Assembly: GCF_003651185.1 (NCBI RefSeq)
Contig: NZ_RCDC01000004.1
Span: forward strand, 2,404,659 to 2,468,658
Direction: 5' to 3'
Origin: Stenotrophomonas rhizophila
GTDB taxonomy: Bacteria; Pseudomonadota; Gammaproteobacteria; Xanthomonadales; Xanthomonadaceae
DNA: 64,000 nucleotides
The number at the start of each line of letters is the position of its first letter. Within the stretch, counting starts at the first letter, position 1. Both the position numbers and the translations under genes were made by a program. Positions 16,168-24,217 of this stretch are shown here, piece by piece. Below the pieces are notes generated by a model. It was not told the origin of the DNA, searched no databases, and saw only the letters and a program-made list of their open reading frames with translations.

Positions 16168-17094
16168 ATGCAGACCTGGTACGGCATCGACATCGGCGGC
16201 ACCAAGATCGAACTGGTCGCGTGCGACGCCACGCTGAGGGTGCACCACCGCCAACGCGTGGCGACGCCGACCCGCGACTACGCCGCGTTCCTGCAGGCGA
16301 TCGTCGATCTGGTCGAGGCGGCAGACGCCGCACTCGGCCAGCGCGGCCTGGGGGTCGGCATCGGCCTGCCCGGCGTGCGTGATCGCGTCAGCGGCCGCCA
16401 GCTCAGTGCCAACGTGCCCAGCCTGACCGGTCAGACGGTCGGTGCGGACCTGCAGGCACGTCTGCAGCGCCCGTTGGAGCTGGGCAATGACCTGCAGTGT
16501 TTTGCCTTGTCCGAAGCCCATGACGGCGCCGCCGCAGGCTACCCCAGTATGTTCGGGGCGATCCTCGGCACGGGGGCGGGCGGTGGCTTCTGCGTCGGCG
16601 GCCGGCTGATCGCCGGGCACAACGGCATCGCCGGCGAGTGGGGCCACTGGAGCCTGCCCGCCACGCTGCAGCAGCGCCACGACCTGCCGGTGCTGGACTG
16701 TGGCTGCGGCCTGCGCGGCTGCCTGGAGCGTTACGTGTCCGGCAGCGGCCTGGCGATGATCCATGAACGCCGCGGTGGCGACGCGCTGGATGCCGCCGAG
16801 GTGGTCGCACACGCGCAGGCCGGCGATGCCATCGCGCAGCAGGCGCTGGTCATCCACCGCGATCTACTGGGCTACAGCTTCGCCAGCTTGATCCTCGCGC
16901 TGGACCCACACGTGATCGTGCTCGGCGGCGGGCTGTCCAAACTGGAGCAGCTGTACCGCGATCTGCCCGCCGCGATCGCGCCCTACCTGTTCGACGGCGT
17001 ACGCGTGCCGCCGATCCTGCCGCCCACCTTCGGCGATGCCGGCGGTGCGCGGGGCGCGGCCCTGCTCGCGCGCCAGCACCACCCTTCCCCCTGA
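16168..17094 (+). CDS. agaK: ROK-family N-acetylgalactosamine kinase
   Basis: The 308-aa cytoplasmic ATP-dependent hexosamine kinase has the phosphate-binding GIDIGGTKIEL at its start, the AGEWGHWS segment, and the ROK zinc/signature motif CGCGLRGCLE. Dx-rich LGNDL near residue 110 supplies the catalytic Asp. ROK kinases act on GlcNAc, ManNAc or GalNAc; position between agaS and agaZ points to GalNAc. A kinase is needed because the cluster has a proton-type permease instead of a phosphotransferase system. Confidence 0.88.
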   Translation: MQTWYGIDIGGTKIELVACDATLRVHHRQRVATPTRDYAAFLQAIVDLVEAADAALGQRGLGVGIGLPGVRDRVSGRQLSANVPSLTGQTVGADLQARLQRPLELGNDLQCFALSEAHDGAAAGYPSMFGAILGTGAGGGFCVGGRLIAGHNGIAGEWGHWSLPATLQQRHDLPVLDCGCGLRGCLERYVSGSGLAMIHERRGGDALDAAEVVAHAQAGDAIAQQALVIHRDLLGYSFASLILALDPHVIVLGGGLSKLEQLYRDLPAAIAPYLFDGVRVPPILPPTFGDAGGARGAALLARQHHPSP

Positions 17095-17117
17095 ACATCG
17101 CCGTTACTGGAGTTGCC

Positions 17118-18446
17118 ATGTCCGCCGTCCAATCGTTGATCGCCGCCCATCGCCAGGGCCACCCCGTCGGGCTGTACAGCGTGTGCTGCAGCAACGCGCA
17201 GGTGCTGCTGGCGGCGATGCAGGTCGCGCAGCGCTACGACACCCTGCTGCTGATCGAGGCGACCTCCAACCAGGTCGATCAGTTCGGCGGTTACACCGGC
17301 ATGACCCCGCCGCAGTACCGCGACTACGTGCTGCAGCTGGCGCGCGATGCCGGCTTCCCGGCCGAGCGGCTGGTGCTCGGTGGCGACCACCTCGGTCCCA
17401 ACGCCTGGCAGAAGGGCCCGGCAGCAACGGCGATGGCGAACGCGCGTGACCTGATCGCCGCCTATGTCGCCGCCGGTTTCCACAAGATCCACCTGGACTG
17501 CAGCATGTCCTGCGCCGATGACCCGACCCCGTTGCCGGACGCCATCGTCGCCGCACGCTCGGCCGAACTGGCGCGGATTGCCGAGCGCGCGGCGGCCGAG
17601 CACGGGCTGCCGCCACCGGTCTACGTGATCGGCACCGAGGTACCGATTCCCGGCGGTGAAGCCTCGCTGGCCGGCGGCCTGCAGGTGACCACGCCGGCGG
17701 CCGCAGCGACCACGTTGGCAATTCACCGTGAGGCGTTCTCCGCCCCGGACCTGCTGCCGGCCTGGGAGCGCGTGATCGCGATGGTGGTGCAGCCCGGCGT
17801 GGATTTCGACCACAGCAGCGTGCACTACTACGACCCGGCCGCCGCCGCGGAGCTGTCGGCCTTCGTCGAGCAGCAGCCGGGCATCGTGTTCGAAGCACAC
17901 TCCACCGATTACCAGACCGAAGCCGGCCTGCATGCACTGGTCCGTGATCACTTCGCGATCCTGAAAGTCGGCCCGGCGGCGACCTATGCGTTCCGCGAGG
18001 CGGTGTTCGCGCTGGCGATGATCGAGCGCGAACTGCTGCCCGCCGCGCAATGCTCGCATCTGATCGAGGTGCTGGACCGCTGCATGGTCGACAAGCCCGC
18101 CAGCTGGCGCAGCTACTACCAGGGCGACGAACACGAACTGCGCCTGCTGCGCGCGTACTCGCTCAGCGACCGCAGCCGCTATTACTGGGGCGAGCCAGCG
18201 GTACAGGCGGCGCTGGACACGCTGGTCGCCAATCTCACCGCGCACGCGCCGCCGCAGATGCTGCTCAGCCAGTTCATGCCCGAGCAGCTCAAGGCGATCG
18301 AGGCCGGTGAGCTGCAGCCGTCGCCGTTGGCGCTGATCCAGCACAAGGTGGCGCTGCGCCTGGCCGAGTATGCCCGGGCCTGCAATCGCAACCGCTCAGG
18401 GGCGGATAACGAAACCCGGCAGGCCAAGGAGCTTTCGGAACGGTAA
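17118..18446 (+). CDS. agaZ: AgaZ/KbaZ/GatZ family protein of the tagatose-6-phosphate branch
   Basis: Typical AgaZ family member of 442 aa, with IEATSNQVDQFGGYTGM, LGGDHLGPNAWQ, HLDCSMSCADD, PGVDFDH and FEAHSTDYQ. In E. coli this family is the non-catalytic partner of the tagatose-1,6-bisphosphate aldolase KbaY. In work on other proteobacteria that I recall but cannot check here, AgaZ was assigned as a tagatose-6-phosphate kinase. No KbaY or separate PfkB-type kinase is present in this cluster, which favours the second role or a partner elsewhere. It is followed 34 bp on by agaR. The C-terminal 20 residues (NETRQAKELSER) are a polar tail. Confidence 0.85.
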   Translation: MSAVQSLIAAHRQGHPVGLYSVCCSNAQVLLAAMQVAQRYDTLLLIEATSNQVDQFGGYTGMTPPQYRDYVLQLARDAGFPAERLVLGGDHLGPNAWQKGPAATAMANARDLIAAYVAAGFHKIHLDCSMSCADDPTPLPDAIVAARSAELARIAERAAAEHGLPPPVYVIGTEVPIPGGEASLAGGLQVTTPAAAATTLAIHREAFSAPDLLPAWERVIAMVVQPGVDFDHSSVHYYDPAAAAELSAFVEQQPGIVFEAHSTDYQTEAGLHALVRDHFAILKVGPAATYAFREAVFALAMIERELLPAAQCSHLIEVLDRCMVDKPASWRSYYQGDEHELRLLRAYSLSDRSRYYWGEPAVQAALDTLVANLTAHAPPQMLLSQFMPEQLKAIEAGELQPSPLALIQHKVALRLAEYARACNRNRSGADNETRQAKELSER

Positions 18447-18480
18447 GCTTCGGCTTTCCCTTTCGAACGGAATCGCCCCC

Positions 18481-19257
18481 ATGCGAAACACACGGCAGCG
18501 CCGCCAGCAGATCCTCCAGACCCTGGTCGAGCACGGCAACGTGCAGGTCAGCGAGCTGGTGGCGCGCTTTGCGGTCTCGGCGGTCACCATCCGCGCCGAC
18601 CTGACCCACATCGAATCGCAGGGGCTGGCCACGCGCACCCACGGGGGCGCGACGCTGGTGCGTACGCCGCCGCAGGAACAGGACATCCATGAAAAGGACG
18701 CCCTGAACCTGCCGATGAAGGACCGTATCGGTATCGAGGCGGCCAAGCTGGTCAAAGCCGGCGACAACATCATCATCGACTCCGGCTCGACCACGATGAC
18801 CCTGGCGCGGCACCTGCGCGGGCATCGCGATGTCACGGTCATGACCAACGGACTCAACATCGCCTGGGAGCTGGCCAACGCGCCCGGGGTGGAGCTGCTG
18901 CTCACCGGCGGGCTGCTGCGCAAGCAGTCGCTCTCACTGCATGGCACCCAGGCCGAGGCGAGCCTCAACACCTACAGCTTCGACACGCTGTTCCTGGGCG
19001 TGGATGGCCTGGACCTGCAGTTCGGCCTCACCACCCACCATGAGGCCGAAGCCAGCCTCAACCACCGCATGGTCGAGCGCGCGCGCCGCATCGTGGTGCT
19101 GACCGACGCGTCCAAGTTCGGCCGGGTCAGCCTGCACCGCATCGCGCGACTGGACCAGGTCCATACCATCATCACCGACGGAAGCATCGAGCCCGAGTAC
19201 CTGGAAGGGCTGCAGCGGCTGGGCGTCGAAGTGATCATCGCCGAGTCCCCGCCTTGA
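18481..19257 (+). CDS. agaR: AgaR, DeoR-family repressor of the GalNAc genes
   Basis: The 258-aa protein has an N-terminal winged HTH of DeoR type (QRRQQILQTLVEHG, then VQVSELVARFAVSAVTIRAD, residues 5-45) and a DeoRC sensor domain with IIIDSGSTTMTLARHL and the sugar-phosphate-binding VLTDASKFG. DeoR proteins of this type repress until a phosphorylated sugar intermediate accumulates. Likely targets are the CGAAAGAT-type motifs at 14736-14974. The ATG at 18481 gives the canonical N-terminus. Its stop overlaps the TTG start of agaA, so the two are translationally coupled. Confidence 0.9.
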   Translation: MRNTRQRRQQILQTLVEHGNVQVSELVARFAVSAVTIRADLTHIESQGLATRTHGGATLVRTPPQEQDIHEKDALNLPMKDRIGIEAAKLVKAGDNIIIDSGSTTMTLARHLRGHRDVTVMTNGLNIAWELANAPGVELLLTGGLLRKQSLSLHGTQAEASLNTYSFDTLFLGVDGLDLQFGLTTHHEAEASLNHRMVERARRIVVLTDASKFGRVSLHRIARLDQVHTIITDGSIEPEYLEGLQRLGVEVIIAESPP

Positions 19258-20369
19258 CCGAGTCCCGCTCCCTGCACGGCCGCCTGCTCACCGACACCGG
19301 TTGGGTCCGCGGCGATATCCATTTCGACCAGCGCATCACCGCCATCGATACCGCGCACGCCGATCCGCGGAATGACGATGAAGTCCCGCTGATCCTGCCG
19401 GGCTTCATCGACCTGCATGTGCATGGCGGCGCAGGCGTGGACATCATGCAGGGCGGCACGACTGCGCAGACGGTGGCACGCGCGCATGCCCGGCACGGCA
19501 CCACGGCGCTGCTGGGCACCACCATGACCGCGCAGGAAGACGACATCACCCGCGCGCTTGAGGGCCTGTCCACCGCGATCGCCACGCGCGCACCCGGCAT
19601 GGCCCGCGTGCTCGGTGTGCACCTGGAAGGGCCGTTCATCAGTGCGCAGCGCCTGGGCGCCCAGCCACCGCTGGTGGTCGAGGCGACGCTGGCCGACGTG
19701 CAGCGCCTGCATGCGATCGCCCCGATCAAGGTACTCACCCTCGCCCCGGAAATCGGCCAGCACCTGGCGCTGATTCCCGCGCTGAGCGCGCTCGGCATCC
19801 GCGTACAGCTCGGCCACAGCGCCGGCAGCTATGAGGACGGCGTGGCCGCATTGAACGCCGGTGCGGCCGGCTTCACCCACCTGTTCAACGGCATGACCGG
19901 CGTGGATCACTACCAACCCGGCATCGCCACCGCCGCGCTCGCGCATGCGCAGTACGCTGAACTCATTCCCGATCTGCAGCACGTGCATCCCGGCGCGATA
20001 CGCACCGCGCTGCGCGCGATCCCGCGCCTGTACTGCGTCACTGATGCGACTGCGGCGACTGGCATGCCCGATGGCGAATACGCGCTTGGCGTACAGCGCG
20101 TGCACAAATGCCTGGGCTGCGTGCGGCTGTCGAGCGGCTCGCTGGCCGGCAGTGCGCTGACCATGGACCAGGCGCTGCGCAATCTGGTCTCGCTCGGCCT
20201 GGACATCGCCGATGCCTCCCACCGCCTGTCGCGCTACCCGGCCGATTACCTCGGCATCGACGACCGTGGCCGCATCGCGACCGGTGCCTGGGCAGACCTT
20301 GTGGTGCTCGATCACGACCTGCGCGTGCGCGGCGTGGTGGTGGAAGGCGATGACATCGCGCTCGACTGA
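19254..20369 (+). CDS. agaA: N-acetylgalactosamine-6-phosphate deacetylase (NagA/AgaA type)
   Basis: The 371-aa amidohydrolase is expected to remove acetate from GalNAc-6-phosphate before AgaS. Metal and substrate motifs are in order: LPGFIDLHVHGGAGVD (about residue 50), GTTALLGTTMT, GVHLEGPFI with the metal-binding Glu, LGHSAGSY, FTHLFNGM, and the catalytic Asp in CVTDATAATG, where NagA enzymes read TDA. The frame starts with TTG at 19254, overlapping the agaR TGA as TTGA, and no better start lies downstream before the conserved strand. Context decides GalNAc-6-P over GlcNAc-6-P. Confidence 0.88.
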   Translation: MTESRSLHGRLLTDTGWVRGDIHFDQRITAIDTAHADPRNDDEVPLILPGFIDLHVHGGAGVDIMQGGTTAQTVARAHARHGTTALLGTTMTAQEDDITRALEGLSTAIATRAPGMARVLGVHLEGPFISAQRLGAQPPLVVEATLADVQRLHAIAPIKVLTLAPEIGQHLALIPALSALGIRVQLGHSAGSYEDGVAALNAGAAGFTHLFNGMTGVDHYQPGIATAALAHAQYAELIPDLQHVHPGAIRTALRAIPRLYCVTDATAATGMPDGEYALGVQRVHKCLGCVRLSSGSLAGSALTMDQALRNLVSLGLDIADASHRLSRYPADYLGIDDRGRIATGAWADLVVLDHDLRVRGVVVEGDDIALD

Positions 20370-20423
20370 GCGTTGACTCCCCGCGCCGCCATGGCGCACG
20401 CACTTGCAGACAGGACCGGCACG

Positions 20424-22229
20424 ATGAACGATGTTTCCGCAGCCATGCCCGTGCACGCAGGCGCCTCCGCGCCACGCTGGCCGGTACGCTATCTGTTGTT
20501 CATCGGCGGCATGGGGGGGCTGCTCTACGGCATCGACATCGGCATCATCGCCGGTGCCCTGCCCTATCTGGAGGCCACCGCCACCGCGAGCTGGCACCTG
20601 ACCAGCCAGCAGTTGGGCTTCGTGGTCGCCGCGGTGCTGCTCGGCAGTGTGCTGTCTTCACTGTTCGCCGGGATGGTCGCCGACCTGATCGGCCGCCGTG
20701 GCGCGATGCTGCTGGCCGGCGTGCTGTTCACCGCCAGCATTCCGGTGATGGCCCTGTCCGATGGCTATGGCGCGCTGTTGATGGGGCGCCTGCTGCAGGG
20801 CATCAGTGGCGGGCTGATCGGCGTGGTGGTACCGCTGTATCTGGCCGAAGTGCTCAGCCCGGAACGACGTGGGCGTGGCGCGGCGATGTTCCAGCTGCTG
20901 CTGACCATCGGCCTGGTGCTGGCCGCGGTGATCGGGCTGTACCACGCGCATGCCGTGGATGCCGCGACCGCCGCCGTGCGCCATCTACCCGGTGCGGAGC
21001 AGCAGCGCCTGCTGTTCGACATCAAGGACCATGCGTGGCGTACCATTTTCTGGAGCTGCCTGCTGCCGGGCCTGGTATTCACCGGCGGCGTGCTGCTGAT
21101 CAGTGAATCCCCGCGCTGGCTGGTGCGCCGTGGCCGCATCGACAAGGCGCGCCGTGCCCTGCAGCGTACCGTCGCCGCGGGCGAGGTGGAGCCGACCCTG
21201 CAGCGCATGCGGGCGCCGGACGAGCTCCAGATCGGCCGCAACGGCAAGCGCGACCCGCTGCTCAGCCGCCGCTACGTGTGGCCGTTCGTGCTGGCCTGCC
21301 TGGTGCTGGCCTTCACCCAGGCCACCGGCATCAACTCGGTGCTGGCCTACGCCGTCAACATCCTCAACCAGGCCGGCCTGCCCGGCTCGGTGGCCAACGG
21401 CGCCGATGTGGCGATCAAGCTGCTCAACGCGGTGATGACCGTGGTCGCGCTGGTACTGGTGGACCGCAAAGGCCGCAAGTTCCTGTTGATGCTTGGCAGT
21501 GGCGGCATCACGCTGTCGCTGCTGGCCGCTGCACTGTTGTTCGTGCAGAGCGAGCGTGGGCGGCTGGACGTGCACGCCACGCTTCAGCAACAGGTGAGCG
21601 GCACCACCCTGTCGCTGCCGCTGGATGCCGCGCAATGGCAGCGGCTGGATGGCAACGCCGGCGCCGCGCCGCAGCAGCTGACCGTGTCGTATGCCTACGG
21701 CGGCTTCAGCAACGTGCGCTCACTACGCAGCGACAACCCGATCGACGCCACGCTGCAGATCCGTCGCGAAGACGCGGTGTCGGCCGACAGCGTGATCGGC
21801 CGTTTCTTCCGCACGCTGCATCTCAACCCGTTCCCGGACCCGGCGCAGGCCGCCAACGCGCCGCTGGTGATCGAACGTGCGGTGATCGGCCCGGTGCCCT
21901 CGCCCACCCACGGCTGGCTGGTCGCCGGCTGCATTCTGCTGTTCGTCGCGTTCTTCGCGGTGGGCCCGGGCGTGTGCGTGTGGCTGGCGCTGTCCGAGCT
22001 GATGCCGACCCGCATCCGCTCCAACGGCATGAGCATCGCCCTGTTGATCAACCAGTTCGTCTCCACCGTGATCGCCGCGATCTTCCTGCCCACGGTCGGC
22101 CATCATGGTTACGCCAGCATGTTCTTCTTCTGGGCCGGCTGTACGGTGCTGTACTTCCTGATCGCCGCGTTCTGGCTGCCGGAGACCAAGGGCAAATCGC
22201 TGGAGCAGATCGAGGCGAATTTCCGCTGA
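20424..22229 (+). CDS. agaP: sugar-porter-type MFS transporter, probable GalNAc permease
   Basis: This member of the Major Facilitator Superfamily, sugar porter branch, has 601 aa and twelve predicted membrane segments. Family marks are GMGGLLYGIDIGIIAGALPYL, DLIGRRGAM, the PLYLAEVLSPERRGRGAA motif, SPRWLVRRGR, GINSVLAYAVNI and the final LPETKGKSLEQIE. The protein is about 100 residues longer than usual: an extra soluble stretch of about 120 residues (roughly 375-495) separates two late membrane segments, and a smaller insert lies near residue 180. ATG 20424 is chosen over an in-frame ATG 17 codons upstream because the extra residues are not membrane-protein-like. It closes the rightward aga operon and should carry GalNAc across the inner membrane. 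Confidence 0.85.
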   Translation: MNDVSAAMPVHAGASAPRWPVRYLLFIGGMGGLLYGIDIGIIAGALPYLEATATASWHLTSQQLGFVVAAVLLGSVLSSLFAGMVADLIGRRGAMLLAGVLFTASIPVMALSDGYGALLMGRLLQGISGGLIGVVVPLYLAEVLSPERRGRGAAMFQLLLTIGLVLAAVIGLYHAHAVDAATAAVRHLPGAEQQRLLFDIKDHAWRTIFWSCLLPGLVFTGGVLLISESPRWLVRRGRIDKARRALQRTVAAGEVEPTLQRMRAPDELQIGRNGKRDPLLSRRYVWPFVLACLVLAFTQATGINSVLAYAVNILNQAGLPGSVANGADVAIKLLNAVMTVVALVLVDRKGRKFLLMLGSGGITLSLLAAALLFVQSERGRLDVHATLQQQVSGTTLSLPLDAAQWQRLDGNAGAAPQQLTVSYAYGGFSNVRSLRSDNPIDATLQIRREDAVSADSVIGRFFRTLHLNPFPDPAQAANAPLVIERAVIGPVPSPTHGWLVAGCILLFVAFFAVGPGVCVWLALSELMPTRIRSNGMSIALLINQFVSTVIAAIFLPTVGHHGYASMFFFWAGCTVLYFLIAAFWLPETKGKSLEQIEANFR

Positions 22230-22253
22230 ACGGTCCGCAGCCCGACTTGGGGC

Positions 22254-22754
22254 TCAGGGAGCCTTGCCCGTGATCTCCGTATACAGCCGGTGCGCTTCTT
22301 CCGTGCTGTCCAGCCCGCTCACCTGCATGGTCTGGGCGAAGGGGCCGGCAATGACGGCGACATTGAGGACCTGATCGCCGACAGTAAACGCCACACGCTT
22401 GGCGACGCGCGCTTCGGTCGCCGCAAGGATGCGTGGTGCCGCGTCATCCGTGAAGCGCAGGATCAGGGTCCCGTGGCCGGTATGACCGTCGCTGCCCACG
22501 GCCACCGTGGCGATGTCGGCCGTGGTGATGAAGGCCGGCTCGATCAAGGGCAGCGCGTTGCCGTCGCGGTCCTTGAGCGTGGTGACGCCGGGGCGTTGGG
22601 CATCCTCGGCCACCTCCCGCATCTGGATGCGTGCGTTCGTCAACGGTGCGACGCCCGCCGTCGTCTCGGGCGCGGCGGGTGCAGGCGGCGCCTGGGTGCA
22701 GGCGCTGAGGCCGGACGCCAGCGCCATCGTGACGATCAACAGGGTGCTGCGCAT
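22254..22754 (-). CDS. lipoprotein with a SecDF P1-head-like domain
   Basis: The 166-aa protein begins with a lipoprotein signal MRSTLLIVTMALASGLSAC (lipobox LSAC, Cys19) and continues with a Pro/Ala linker. The C-terminal part (about 65-160) follows the pattern of the SecDF P1 head subdomain: HGTLILRFTDDAAPRIL, AKRVAFTVGDQVLNVAVI, MQVSGLDSTEEAHRL. That domain is normally a periplasmic piece of the SecD protein; here it stands alone on a lipid anchor. Function unknown. GGAGA precedes the ATG at 22754. It is convergent with agaP, 24 bp apart. Confidence 0.75.
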   Translation of the reverse strand: MRSTLLIVTMALASGLSACTQAPPAPAAPETTAGVAPLTNARIQMREVAEDAQRPGVTTLKDRDGNALPLIEPAFITTADIATVAVGSDGHTGHGTLILRFTDDAAPRILAATEARVAKRVAFTVGDQVLNVAVIAGPFAQTMQVSGLDSTEEAHRLYTEITGKAP

Positions 22755-22801
22755 GCGTATCTCTCCATCAGGAAGGACACGAGTATCGCCGCTGCGCGTG
22801 C

Positions 22802-23362
22802 TCAGCGCAGGCGGCGGATGCGCCAGGCGACCACGATCTGCAGCACGCCGTAGAGCAGGCTGCCGATGCCGATCCACAGCGTGGTGACGGCAATGCCTGC
22901 AATCGGGTTGGCCACCATCATCGCGCCGAGCACGATCGCCAGCACGCCGCTGAGGATCAGCAGCCACTCGCCCTGGATTTCCTTGCGCACCCGGATCGCG
23001 AACACGATGCGGTAGATACCGGCGACGATCAGCCAGGCGGCCAGCAACAGGATCAGCACACTGGCCGTGGCCAGCGGGTTGAGCACGGCCAGCACACCGA
23101 ATACCACCGAGGCCAGCGCGTAGACCAGCAGCCACCCGCGCGGCACGCCACTGCGGCCGAACAGCGCGAACAGGCTGATCAGGCCTTCCACCAGCGCCAT
23201 CACGCCGATCGCCCAGGCCAGTGCGGTGGCGGCCGAGAGCGGCCGTGCGATCGCGACCAGACCGAAGACAACGGCGACCACGCCGTACAGCATCAGCACC
23301 CACCAGCTGCGGCCGATGGCAGTGAGAAGCGGCGAGGTGCGCGGATCCGGCGGCAGGTTCAT
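22802..23362 (-). CDS. HdeD family membrane protein (DUF308)
   Basis: The 186-aa protein has six predicted membrane helices made of two repeats of three, as in HdeD. Conserved pieces include LMLYGVVAVVFGLVAIARP, WLIVAGIYRIVFAIRVR and WLLILSGVLAIVLGAMMVANP. Family members are implicated in acid resistance in enterobacteria; the molecular function is not known. ATG at 23362 precedes MNLPPDPRTSP. It lies 47 bp upstream of the lipoprotein gene on the same strand and may be cotranscribed. Confidence 0.85.
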   Translation of the reverse strand: MNLPPDPRTSPLLTAIGRSWWVLMLYGVVAVVFGLVAIARPLSAATALAWAIGVMALVEGLISLFALFGRSGVPRGWLLVYALASVVFGVLAVLNPLATASVLILLLAAWLIVAGIYRIVFAIRVRKEIQGEWLLILSGVLAIVLGAMMVANPIAGIAVTTLWIGIGSLLYGVLQIVVAWRIRRLR

Positions 23363-23433
23363 GGGACGTCCTTGCGAGGGTGATGACACCCCGATGGTAC
23401 GTCCTCGCAGCGTGCAAGGCGCGGCAACGGCGC

Positions 23434-24147
23434 TCACGGCACGCGCGCACAGACCCAGACCTGCATCGGGCCGGCACCGGCGTACTGCAGCGCGCGCAGC
23501 GCGGCATCGGTGGTTGCCCCGGTGGTCATTACATCGTCGACGATGGTCAGCCCGGCCGGTGGATGGCCGCGTACCGCGAACGCATCGCGCAGGTTGCAGC
23601 GCCGGGCATCCGCATCCAGGTTCGATTGCGCCGCGGTCTCGCGGGTCCGTTGCAGCCCGTTCCAGAGCGGGCAGCACAGCCCGCGCGCCAGCGGCTTGCT
23701 CAGTTCCAGCGCCTGGTTGTAACCGCGCTGGCGCAACCGGCGGCGGTGCAGCGGCATCGGCTGCAGCGGCCCGGCCAGAAACGGCGGCACGCGCTGCAGC
23801 ATCAGTTGTGACAGCAGCCGGCCGGCGGCCAGGTCCTGGTGGAATTTGAACCGGATCAGCAACCGGTCGATCGGCGGCGCATACAGGAACGCGGCACTGG
23901 CCGCCGCCTGGCGGGGATACTCGTCCACGCAGCGCTCGCAGTGGTCCCCCGCTGCGTCACCGGGATCGGTCGCCGCCAACGGCAGGGCGCAGCGACGGCA
24001 GGCGCGGTCGTTCCACGGTAGCGCCTGATGGCAAGCGCGGCACAGATCCATCCCGTCCTCGCCCGGGCACTCGCAGACCAGGCAGCGCAGCGGGAGGATG
24101 TGCCAGCCGAGCCAGCCCAGGGCGCCGTAAACTTTTGATAAGTCCAT
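23434..24147 (-). CDS. comF: ComF family amidophosphoribosyltransferase-like protein
   Basis: The protein has 237 aa. It starts with a double zinc-ribbon region ([18 protein letters not shown], then CRRCALPL and CERCVDE), typical of ComF/GntX proteins. The C-terminal half is a phosphoribosyltransferase fold with [16 protein letters not shown] and the PRPP loop [17 protein letters not shown]. ComF homologues are needed for DNA uptake in naturally transformable bacteria. The gene is divergent from bioB with only 70 bp between starts; the ATG at 24147 gives [12 protein letters not shown] longer frame to 24198 would run into the bioB leader and is not preferred. Confidence 0.88.
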   Translation of the reverse strand: MDLSKVYGALGWLGWHILPLRCLVCECPGEDGMDLCRACHQALPWNDRACRRCALPLAATDPGDAAGDHCERCVDEYPRQAAASAAFLYAPPIDRLLIRFKFHQDLAAGRLLSQLMLQRVPPFLAGPLQPMPLHRRRLRQRGYNQALELSKPLARGLCCPLWNGLQRTRETAAQSNLDADARRCNLRDAFAVRGHPPAGLTIVDDVMTTGATTDAALRALQYAGAGPMQVWVCARVP

Positions 24148-24151
24148 GTGG

Positions 24152-24207
24152 TTGACAGATGGGGGCGGCCTCACCAGACTGCCGCCCTTTCGTTCCACTA
24201 TCTGTCA
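24152..24207 (+). promoter_or_regulatory. nested inverted repeats in the bioB leader / comF-bioB gap
   Basis: TGACAGAT (24153-24160) pairs with ATCTGTCA (24200-24207), enclosing a second stem GGGCGGC (24163-24169) / GCCGCCC (24181-24187) followed by TTT. The outer repeat covers almost the whole gap between the two start codons. It could be a protein operator or an RNA leader structure of bioB. Confidence 0.45.
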
Positions 24208-24217
24208 GGACACTCCC

